Program-made: the position numbers and the translations under genes | Notes under the pieces: model-generated | Seen by the model: the letters and a program-made list of their open reading frames with translations, nothing else | Databases searched by the model: none | What the model was told of the DNA's origin: nothing | Assembly: GCA_024811115.1 (NCBI GenBank) | Contig: JAKOGH010000168.1 | Location: 186,001 to 250,000, forward strand | Length of the DNA: 64,000 nt | Direction of reading: 5' to 3' | Source of the DNA: Terana coerulea | Lineage: Eukaryota; Basidiomycota; Agaricomycetes; Polyporales; Phanerochaetaceae | Part shown: positions 46,258-56,802 of the stretch, in pieces | Numbering within the stretch: the first letter of the stretch is position 1 | Layout: the number at the start of each line of letters is the position of its first letter

Positions 46258-46450
46258 GGAGGTCACCGTCACACTCTGTTGACACGTTTGGCTATCTTAC
46301 TTGTATTTGAAGTGGATCTCCGTGATGATGTTACTTGTACACTATGACTATATACAAGCCTCGCAGCTGGGGAGTTGGAAGTGGCGCAGTTCTAAGTTTG
46401 TTTGGTGCTGTTAGATTCAGAAGCCTTTGCATAACAGATGCAAACAGACC

Positions 46451-47099
46451 AGACGGCGGCGCGACCTCCGGCAACTGCCGATTCGAGCTCGGACTATCCT
46501 CTCGAAGCCCGAATATCACGGCTTTCTCTCCTCCGACTGCCACACAAGCTCCTATGACTGAGACATACCTGTGTTTTCTACATCTGGTCAATACGAAAAA
46601 CCCGCTCGTGTACCTCGTTGACGGGTCGACGGGTTCACGGCCATCCCTTCACCAGGACCACGCCGAGTAATTGTCACGGCGGGAAGCGGCACCATTGATA
46701 CAAATGAGTTCCGGTCTACGCCAGCATGCCACATATGGTAAGTATTTTTCTTGAAAATGGTCCGCGGCGGGATTGAGTCAACGTCTGTTGATGTCTGAAC
46801 CCGCCTGACGGGTTCGGCGTTCTTTCAAAGAAGCTGCCCCCGTCAATTTCAAGCTCGCAACGTCTGCAGTACACATCCGAGTCTGAGTTGCTTGATTGTC
46901 CTGTTCTAGTTCGTGGGCTTCTGCGACGGCTTACTTCCCGCAGCCTGTCTGTCATGCACATGCAAGGTGCATTCAAGAAGGAATATATGAGCAGGATCCT
47001 ACATTTGGGTAGATATTGCAGATATAAATCACGAGGCAGAGGAGGGTATGTAATGAACCTGGAGGCATACACCGAAAGCGTTATTTGTACCCCATTTCC
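46451..47099. other. Intergenic with diverged repeat block
   Basis: The first 200 bp contain a diverged copy of the block found upstream of the right secreted-protein gene (shared TACCTCG(C/T)TGACGGG). The remainder is unrecognised; it includes the 3' region of the leftward EXPERA gene. Confidence 0.45.
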
Positions 47100-48123
<1,024 letters not shown>

Positions 48124-48253
48124 GGTGCTGCAGAGACAGAACAGGGCAATACGTGTGTGGCAACGCTGTGTGCGAGAGCAAGAGATCGTGTGAGACGTGT
48201 GGTACGGAAGCGCCCAAGGATGCCGGCTTAGGGCTGTGATCGCGTCACGCGCT

Positions 48254-48267
48254 GAGAACCTAATCTG
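48254..48267 (+). repeat. Target-site duplication, 5' copy
   Basis: GAGAACCTAATCTG, identical to 54602-54615, directly before the LINE 5' end. Confidence 0.92.
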
Positions 48268-49097
48268 CAACCCTCCGTGACTTCGTACCACCACCATCGC
48301 CTTAGACGCCCGTGCCGTCTGAGCTCGCTGTCGAGCTACTCACCCTCTACAGTGCCCATTTTCACCCCTTTGAAGGTCCGTTCCTTTTCCAAGTAGTATA
48401 CTGATCCCCTCTTTCCTTTAGGTTTCTCGGTTTCCCCCGTCAATGGAGGGTCCCGAGGCTTCTTGCCCGCTCTGCGGGTGGGCGGCTTCGGGCCTGAATG
48501 GCTCTGAGTCGCCCTATGTAGCTGGTGGGCAGCCCAGAGACGTTCGTCGTCGCTGGTGCCCCCACCAGCATAAGTTTGCCCTCGTATTGAGAGGGCACCG
48601 TTTGCACGGAAAAGCAATAAGGCCCCCAGCAGCAATGCGGGGGTTTCCTTGAGCCTGCTGGCGACAGTGGGCACAGGGCGGAGTACGGGCGCTTGCGGGC
48701 ATGCCTAAAAGGCGTGGTTGCGATCGCTCGGACAGATCTGGCTCGGAATGCAGGGATGCACACCGGGAGGAAGTGGTACAAGGTTCAGGCCTGTACGTAC
48801 AATGTAGCGAGATTATTAATTAATTTCGTTGTTTTCAATGTCAGTTTGACCGCTTGTGTTGAACTGAGATGGGAAATAGGGGTGCAGAGCGGGCATTTGA
48901 GTGCCGGCTATGCGGAACCTGGAATTGGCCGAGCCTCATGGGTTATGGCGTAAAAATAGGGAAAAGTATGCGTACATACCCTAAGAATAGTGTGAGGAAG
49001 GGCAATCAGCTGCTGCTGTTTCCTTGCACCAAATTGAGGAGACGTATGAGGAAGGACCCTAGGGATCCCCCAATACGGAATTCTCCAGTTAGAATAC

Positions 49098-50270
49098 ATG
49101 AGCACTATACCAACGTGTCCTATGTATAGTAACCAACACGATGCATTTATTTCATCGCCGCCCCCAGACACCCAGCCAACCGATAAAAAGGAGGGCATGG
49201 CGTCTAGGGAGAAAGAACAAGCGTCCGTTAGCGCTTGCAGTTACCGAAATAAGGGCACTCCGAGCAATCAGAGTGTGTCAATTGAGGAAATTAAGGAAGG
49301 GGATGAGAAATCCCCAACCAGTAGCATTCATTCTCTACCACCATCCTTTGGATGTCGACGCCTCGCGGAGACAATACGAGGGAGGGAAGGAGATGAACAA
49401 GACTCGACAGAGTCATCTGAATCAGATAGAGCAATCGAATCTGAGGCGGAGATAGGAACGAAGCCTGAGGCACTCAAATGCATCAGCGCTAATGTTCAGA
49501 ATTCTAGAGCGAACCTAAACATGCTCCTAGAGAGAAATCTGGACCATGACATCATATGCGTCCAGGAACCGTTCTGGGGCTTCATCAAGAATGTCGCCTC
49601 AAGCACAAACAAGGACGGTGATGAATATCACCAGACATGTAAACATCGGAACTTCATATGTTTAGGAGCAAGCGAGACATCTAGGGTGTCCGTTTATATT
49701 AACAGGAAGTGGGCGTCCACAAGCCCACAAGTGCGGCTTAGCTGTGTCAAACACCAGGATATTGTGTGCGTCAGCATGCAGTTCCAAGACAAGGAATTCA
49801 CGTTCCTCAATGTGTACAATGACGGTAAAACGTTTAGTGCGATCAAGTACCTGCAGGACCATGCGGAGGATCTTCCTCCAATCGTTCATGGCAGGAGACT
49901 TCAACCTGAGGCACCCATATTGGGACTATCAGGAACAAAACTCGTTGATGAAGGGAGAAGCAACGAGATAAGAAACAAACAATCGAGTCTAGACCTCATT
50001 GATTTGGCAGAAACGTACATGGAGCTTGCGCTCTTAAACGACAAAAAGGGACCGGCCACGTGGGAATCACATAACGTGAAACTGCGAAGGGGGTCCTGGA
50101 TTTGGTTTTGGGTGGACCCGAAACTCGGGGAGTACGGGAACCTAAACGTAAAAATGCACGAGCGCCGGTCAAGCGATCATGCGGTCCTAGAATGGCAGAT
50201 GCCAGTAGAAGTTGAGCCGGAGATCGTCCCTACCATAAAAAGAGGGGTCTATCGAAGGCGGCATGTTCGT
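49098..50270 (+). pseudogene. LINE endonuclease region (frameshifted)
   Basis: A disordered N-terminus is followed by an APE-like endonuclease: ALKCISANVQNSRANLNMLL, catalytic Glu in IICVQEPFWG, VSVYINRKWA, FTFLNVYND, the metal-binding GDFNLRHPYWD block, and the terminal RSSDHAVLEW (SDH) motif. The GDFNLRH block lies in another frame (49.88-49.97 kb) from the sequence on either side, so two compensating one-base changes interrupt it. A further shift near 50.27 kb separates it from the reverse transcriptase. Confidence 0.85.
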
Positions 50271-50338
50271 GAAAGAAGTCAGGGCGGCTCAGAGACGCCC
50301 TACCAATTTCCGAAGATTGGTTCACGTCAGCCGAGCAC

Positions 50339-51830
50339 GTGGAGGAGTGTGGCGACAAGATCGAGCAGATCTTTGAAACCATGTGGGAAAATATGCAAAA
50401 CCCCCAAAAATGCGCCAGGTCTAAATCCTGGTGGACAAGTGAGTGCAATAAGCGGGCAGGCGAGCAGCGCAATGCACTAAAACAGAGGTCAGCATGGAGG
50501 ACGGAGAGGTCCAGGCTGAGAAAGAACATCATCGCATGGCCTGAACACGAGGAGGTGGGTTCATGGGCCATGAGGATTGATGAAATTGATGCGCTGTGCG
50601 ACGACCACAAGGAAGTGGTCGAAAAAGCAGGCAAAAGACTAGCTGGAGCGGTCTCCAAAGCTAAAACAAAAATGTTTGACAAGGTTATTGCCAAATGTCA
50701 CTCATCTAGAATCTGGGACATGGTCGAATGGACCAAACCCAGAAAGGTGTCCGCAAACACAGGTCTTGTCGATAGACGAGGCGAGCCAGCTGATTCGGAA
50801 GAGAAGCTAGGAAAGCTCTTCCAGGAACAGTTCACACCGGAAAACCCACGCAAAGTGGATATGTCCATTCTCGGCGAGTTTGAAACTCACGAGGAAAGAG
50901 AGTTCAAGAACTTTAGCAGACATGAGCTGCGGAAGGAATTGGCGCTCACTAGTAACTTCTCAGCGCCTGGCCCAGATAATGTGTCATGGTTTTGGCTGAA
51001 GCGCATTGTTACGGATGCGAGAGAACTCCCTCACGGTGAAGAGGGAGATGAAATCGACATGGAGAGGCCTATTTTGGCTTACTTCAATGCGTGTATAAAA
51101 TTTGGGGTTCATCCCAGGATATTCAAACAGTCTAGGACTGTTGTCATCCCAAAGCCAAATAAGCCGGACTACACGAAGGCTAAGGCTTACAGACCGATAG
51201 TACTCCTAAATTGCTTAGGAAAACTATTGGAGAAACTCATTGCCAGACGCATGCAGTTTGACGGTCAGAAGTACGGTATCATGCACCCAAATCAATTTGG
51301 AGGCACGATGCAGCACAGCACAACGGATGCGGGTATACAACTCGTGCACAACATTAAACAGGCATGGAAGCAAGGCATGGAGTCGTCAGCCTTGCTTCTA
51401 GATGTCTCGCAATTCTTCCCTTCCATCAACCATGAGTTGATGGCGGGCATTCTACGGAAACAAGGCTTTAACAAGTCGCTTTTGTGCTCGTACTTGAGAA
51501 CTACCTTGTCGACAGACAAACGCAGTTCATATTCAATGGGAAACAAATGGATCCCATGGATTTCTCGACTGGTGTCGGACAGGGGATCAGCTCTGTCTCC
51601 GATACTTACCGGATTGTACATAGCGCCGTGGCTACACAAAGTGGCAGCCACAAAGCGCGTGATAAAAATATCACATGCGGAGAGGTACACGTGCTAAGGC
51701 ATGATTGGACCCCCAAAGAGATCAAAGCAAATGGTCACACGACCATCCAATTCTTCGTGGATGATGGACTCATCCACGTAGCAGGAAAAGATGGACTCCG
51801 ATGATCCCGGGAGGATCAACTGAAATATAA
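50339..51830 (+). pseudogene. LINE reverse transcriptase region (frameshifted)
   Basis: The linker (SWWTSECNKRA) is followed by RT blocks: SAPGPDNVSWFWLKR, VVIPKPNKPDYTKAKAYRPI, VLLNCLGKLLEKLIARRM, NQFGGTMQHSTTDA, the catalytic LLLDVSQFFPSINHE, GSALSPILTGLYIA, and the active-site FFVDDGLIHV (xxDD) near 51.76 kb. The last blocks are split between two frames around 51.5-51.7 kb, so no single open frame covers the enzyme. Confidence 0.88.
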
Positions 51831-51863
51831 TAACTTACTGCTAAAAGCAGTATTTGCGAAGTC

Positions 51864-54294
51864 ATGTCAGGCCTCAATCGGATGGGATTGGGAGCCGAAG
51901 CAGACAAACTAGAACTAATGCACTTCCGTAAAAAGAGTGCAGGAGAATGGACTGAGAACGACCCACTAGGGCCAAAACTCAGAGTCAAGGTTGATGGAGT
52001 CATGCACACCGTCAAGCCGGCCCATAAAATGAGATACCTTGGATTCTATCTGGATCCAACGTTATCATTTAGAGATCACATTAAGTTCTACGCTACCAGG
52101 GGCGCTGTAGCACGGTGAATGCCCTCAGAATGCTGGGGAACTCGAACTGAGGGTTCAAACCCAAGGATAAGAGGAGGCTGTACGTTTCGTGCGTTATGCC
52201 GATCATTACATATGGTGCCCAATTATGGTGGCGCCCAGACTGGTCTGGACTGAAGGGCGCCTGCCATCAGTTACAGTTAGCCCAAAACAGGGGCGCCAGA
52301 TGGATAACGGGAGGCTTCAAAAGCACTCCCATTGGAGTGATGGAGACGATGGCAGGACTACTGCCCATTAAGCTCCAGATCGATAAGTTTATGCACAAAC
52401 AGTGTTTGCGCACGAGAACGCTGCATGAGGGGCACCCCACAAGGGCACACTCACGGCCGGATTGGAAGGTGAATTCCACCAACATTGTCGCTCCTTTCCC
52501 ATACAAGGAAAGGAAGACGAGAGATGCAGACACCCCTATGGTACGACATCAACCATAAGGGAAAGATCAGCAACGAGGACTTTGATCTCGTCAACCTCGA
52601 GTGCCGGCCCTGGCGACAGGTTAATTGACGAGTATTATGACAATGACCGCATTAGCATAAACACTAAAGCGCCAACAAAGAGCTCAGAGGAGTTCCCCAT
52701 ATGGCTAAAAGAGGTGTTCCTCCCGAGGCTAAATGAGGCCACTAAGTCGGAAACGACGAGGGTGGTTTTCACAGACAGGTCCCAAAAAGGACAAAAGTCA
52801 TTTGAAAAACTCCGAACAGGAGCTAGCTGGAAGGTGTACAATCATGATGGCACCTCAAAACAAGGTTTCTTTGGGTGTGGGAAAGCAACTCCGTGACGAT
52901 GCGGAGATGATGGCCCTGGCCAAGGGAATCAAAGAAGCTGTCAGCGATGCTGCAGACGGGATTCGCACCATACAAGTCTTTGCAGACAACATGGGGGCGA
53001 TCGAATCCATCCTCAAACCCTGACAAGGGCAACGCCCCAGATGGTTGCAGTCATGACGTGCAAAGTTGCACGGGCATGGTTAGACAAGAGCCCAAGTAAC
53101 AAAATTGTGCTCAACTGGTGCCCGGGCCATCGCTGACGTGCCTCAGAACGAGGGAAGTCGATAAGCTGGCGGGAGAAGGGCAAAAGCTGAGGCACAACCA
53201 CACTATGTGTCGCAGTCTATTGCCCTGCAGTCCATGGACGAACTCACTACAGAAAAGTGGAAAAACATGCGCAGAGACCCCAAATACTGCGGAAGAACGT
53301 GGAAAACACTAAGTCAATTTCCGAATAGAGGATCTAAGCACAATCAGGCGAATGTCACGTGGAAATACTCCACGAACTGGTACCTGAAAACCATGGGAAA
53401 AGACCAGAAGATCTTTTCCCGATATGTACGCTTCAGGAGTAATCACTTCCCGCATGGAGCGTACAGACAAAAGATCAATCTCCCAGATCAGGAGAAGGTC
53501 GCCCAGTGCTGGTGCAGCGGAGATGCAGAAACACGCGATCATATTCTGTATGATTGCAAGCTGTGGACGCGCCGCTTCATCAGAGAAGGGAATCATCAAT
53601 TCACAGACAGAGAATTGTTTGAGATAGCGGCGAGATACGGGGAGCAAGGCACTATTCATGATGCTGATGCTCGCCGAAGAGTCTTCGCATTTACCGAAGA
53701 GGATATTGCCCTCTTCCTGAAACTGAACCCGATGGTAGCCACCTTCAAGTGGCTAGAATTGAGGAACAGATATACGACGATGAGCATAATGGGGTCAGTA
53801 AGGATGACTCCCTTGCTGTTCTCAAAGCAGATCTTCACGGAAGAATGCGCAGACTAGCGCGCTTCCAGTGGGACATACAACACGCTCGGCACTTCTCCGC
53901 AGATGGAAGAAGGCCGAGGAGATGGTAGATTGGGATAGACTCGATCAAGTCTTTGACCAGTGGTGGGGGTGGCACGCGGTCAACAATATCCGGAACAAAT
54001 TCGGACCAGATATAGATGAGAAGGCTGAGGATAAGCTTCGTCGAGTTCGGTTGGGACCTAGACACCACCCTAGCGATCGAAGAAGACCTTCGGTCGCGTG
54101 AGGGTAGGGAGTGGATTGAAAGGGAAAAGGCCCGGTTTATCGACCGGTTGCGCAAGTACCAGAAGCCCACTCGTGTCATAGTGAAACCACCAAAGGCCAA
54201 CATGTGGCTTGACCCTGCATGGGTGCAGGAACAGAGAGATAAGTACCGTAAAGGTGCTCATCCAGACTATGTAGGGCTATATGCCTACATGTAG
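51864..54294 (+). pseudogene. LINE thumb, RNase H and C-terminal knuckle (frameshifted)
   Basis: Thumb/connection pieces (MRYLGFYLDPTLSFRDHI; then ITYGAQLWWRPDW) precede RNase H signatures: VVFTDRSQKG, DDAEMMALAKGIKEA, IQVFADNMGAIES, and a broken WCPGH...NEVDKLAGEG region near 53.15 kb. The C-terminal exon-free frame (53207-53857) carries CWCSGDAETRDHILYDCKLW, a CxC...H...C knuckle typical of the group. A final frame runs to 54294. At least five frame changes are needed. Confidence 0.8.
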
Positions 54295-54601
54295 TGCGGT
54301 GTGGCTTTCTTATTCCCCATGTGCTTTAGGGGTTCTCGAGTCTCGGGTTCAAACCCGGCTCTGGGCGGATTGTTTTCTCGGGGGCATCGGGTTTCGGGCC
54401 AGAGTGCCGCCGAAGGCCGCCCTTCCTGTCCGTAGGGGGAAGAAAAGGGCACCTATCCCAGGGGGGTGCCCCGGCGAGTCGACACCACGGACACACGGAT
54501 TCACACTCAACGGACCCAGTAGATACAGATCTATTAGCACCGGAGCTCATGCGGTTCGTCTCGCGCTTCGTTAACAATATCAGATTTCAAAAAAAAAAAA
54601 A

Positions 54602-54615
54602 GAGAACCTAATCTG
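54602..54615 (+). repeat. Target-site duplication, 3' copy
   Basis: GAGAACCTAATCTG directly after the LINE poly(A). Confidence 0.92.
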
Positions 54616-54669
54616 AAAAATACCATATTTGGATAAACTCATGGATAAGATTTCTCATAAAAATGATTA

Positions 54670-55294
54670 CAGTCTCTTGCAGATTAAACTGCGCATGCAA
54701 GTTTCTCGTAAAAATCTGTGATCCCATCATATCCCCTTACCTGGTAAGCCCCAGCAGTCACGTCACGTCACTACGACCATCACGCAGGGTCCAGAGTTAC
54801 CTTGGAGTCATCCAGACCACACGAGAATTGAGACAGACACTGAAGCAGTGAGGCGGTAAGTGATTCATAACATGAGTTCTGTAAAAACAAAAAATTCACT
54901 GCTAATGCTGCTATGAAACTGCAATGAGTGCCTGACCTTTGGGCATTACGCGCATAAACCAGCGCAATATCATCGAGCGAGTAGAATACTTTAGCGCCCA
55001 AAGGTCTCCTTCGAGGATAAGCGCCTGGAGTATCCTCCCGCGCTATTCTTGCTCGTCTCTCAAATCCCCAACATATTCCGCTCAGAATTGCCTAAGGTAG
55101 CTGCTTATCATCACTCCTTAGGACCCTAGTGTGTTTTCTACGTTGCGGAGTCGGGGGTGCTCATTCACAATTGCATCAGTTGGTGTGACGGAAGGTGACC
55201 AGTTCACACGCCCGGCTACCTTAGAAGGTGATATTTGTACGGGACAAACAAGAGAGTTGAGATCACCGTGCGCAGTTTAATCTGCAAGAGACTG
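54670..55294. mobile_element. Tc1/mariner-type element, 26-bp terminal repeats
   Basis: The ends CAGTCTCTTGCAGATTAAAC at 54670 and its inverse ending at 55294 pair perfectly over 26 bp and are flanked by TA on both sides. The right half contains CTTGTTTGTCCCGTACAAA followed by ATATCACCTTCTAAGGT, alignable with the arm of the 34200-34756 element, so the two are related. The 625-bp length and absence of a transposase frame make it non-autonomous. Confidence 0.8.
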
Positions 55295-55349
55295 TATATA
55301 AAACCGTAATTGCATATATAAAGGAGCCTCGCCTCTATCGGGTTCATTA

Positions 55350-55653
55350 CTGCTCTTTGCAAAAGCATACGGAATGTCAACGCCGGTTTCGGCGAGCGTC
55401 TGCTCTTAAGCTCTCCGCGCCTGCAATGATAAATTAACAATAATCTTCCTCAAACCACAAGCCTCGCACTGTGATATTATTTGTGGTACACACAATATTT
55501 AATCAAATTTTTCACAGTTTTTACACAAGCCTTACGCTTCACAGAGGGGAGGGAATGGGGTTGATGGCATCCAGTGTTTGCCGCCCACAGGCGTTTGCGC
55601 TGCAGGCGTCCAAAAACCGAGGGCGACATTCCGTATGCTTTTGCAAAGAGCAG
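55350..55653. mobile_element. Small TA-flanked inverted-repeat element
   Basis: CTGCTCTTTGCAAAAGCATA at 55350 is repeated in inverse at the other end (55625-55653), perfect over 29 bp and then imperfect. TA flanks both ends (55348-55349, 55654-55655). The 304-bp length fits a MITE. It lies 55 bp from the previous element. Confidence 0.75.
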
Positions 55654-55779
55654 TAACATGAGCCATTCGAGTTGTTGACCGCTTGAGGTCCTGGACGATG
55701 AGTTAGCACTGTGATCACCAAGCCCCCAAAAGGGGAGTATACCACCTTCGGTGCTGACGACGTCAGCACAGGAATCTCA

Positions 55780-55850
55780 CAGGTAGGGATTGAACCCACG
55801 CCCTCAGCCTTGCGGCTGCGCTCTGACCAACTGAGCTACTGCTTAACTCG
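55780..55850 (-). repeat. tRNA-like SINE head (or tRNA pseudogene)
   Basis: On the minus strand, an A-box-like TAGCTCAGTTGG (55827-55838) and a B-box-like GGTTCAATCCC (55786-55796) have tRNA spacing, with a good D-arm and T-arm. The acceptor stem pairs in only about half of its positions, and the anticodon arm folds as CAGCC-GCAA-GGCTG with a 4-nt loop, so it is not a working tRNA. A Pol III promoter for a SINE is the simplest reading; no second copy is visible in the window. Confidence 0.55.
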
Positions 55851-56802
55851 CCCAGTGGTGACACTCCATGCAGGGGTTGACTATATAAACCGCTGACCTG
55901 TGCACACTTTCTCAGAGTGTTTTATCACAATTGTAAATAGGTAGTCGTACTCAGAAGGATCACGGACACTTCAAATTGCATTTGAGAAGGCAACGAATTC
56001 TCACAACAGACTGGGCTTAAGCGTGATCGTGATGCCATGTGTCTCGGATCAGGAGCTTTGTGGCGTTTTATCTTGATAAGCAATTGTGGGCGCTCATTGC
56101 AGTTCTGCATCTTACTTTCTGCCAGCACGGTGCTTTTACTGGCTCTGCATTCCTCTCAGTGCCCGCCTTCGTAGTCTCTCCAACGCGGCATACCAACTCT
56201 CTCGGGATCCTCTTGTCGCAAGTTGATGAAGAAGGCTTCGGACGAGGACGGCTGACGTGTGCCGAGTGATTGAAGAACAGCGAAGTTGGAAGCGTCCCGA
56301 AATGGCAGTCTGGTCGCATTTGGCTGCTCCGCACTCCCTGCTTGGCGCATTGATTCTTGTGTAGCTCGCAGCGGATCAAACTCCTACAAACGCCCAACGC
56401 CTAGGATATTCATCGACTTTCTGTCTTTCGTCGTATTAGACAGCATGCCAATGGCAGCCTTGGCCAGTCAACGACACAAGCCTACAAGCGGATTAATGCA
56501 GGCGAGCCAACATTTGACAGATTAATTAACTACGCCAGTGACGTTTCCACCGATCAATTCCACTTCGGGCCTGGCTCCGCTGTTTGCGAAGTGCGAACGA
56601 TGCGGATTGTCCCCAGCGGGCGAGAGGTCTTAATATTAATATTATGTCACACTCAGCCGACAAACGACGTTCGACACTTAACCTTACTTTCTCCCGGTTC
56701 GTGCTCGTTGCTTTCCGCCATCTCGACATCGGGGGACACGTCTTGCTCACCGTCTGCGAGGCACCCGCTTTCCATCAGACCGCGCGCAGAGCACGAGCCG
56801 AA
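55851..56802. other. Intergenic upstream of the O-methyltransferase
   Basis: No gene recognised. TATATAAA near 55.88 kb lies on the plus strand without an obvious gene after it. The open frame from 56584 joins the methyltransferase start and could be 5' leader. Confidence 0.4.

Larger units (their letters stand above)
44650..46450 (+). repeat. Right arm of large inverted duplication
   Basis: Inverted counterpart of 40450-42245. It starts at GGATCGCAAGCAAGACG near 44.65 kb and includes upstream region, promoter and gene. A motif at its start (near 44706, TTTGGTGTTGGTAGATCCAG) reappears after the gene (near 46397, TTTGGTGCTGTTAGATTCAG). CGTACCTCGCTGACGGG (near 44.95 kb) likewise has a diverged partner near 46.61 kb, so the gene is also bracketed by diverged direct repeats. 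Confidence 0.85.
48268..54601 (+). mobile_element. Non-LTR retrotransposon (LINE), about 6.3 kb
   Basis: A 6334-bp insertion bounded by a perfect 14-bp direct repeat and ending in 13 A residues (54589-54601), which are the hallmarks of target-primed reverse transcription. In order it encodes an APE-type endonuclease, a reverse transcriptase, an RNase H domain and a C-terminal cysteine/histidine knuckle, as in fungal Tad1 or Deceiver/Inkcap-type elements (clade assignment is inference). The 5' untranslated region is about 830 bp and the 3' one about 290 bp. All coding parts are broken by several frameshifts. A perfect duplication indicates a recent insertion. Confidence 0.93.

Noticed and set aside
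55780..55850. Functional tRNA gene
   Set aside because: The anticodon arm has only a 4-nt loop and about half of the acceptor stem does not pair.
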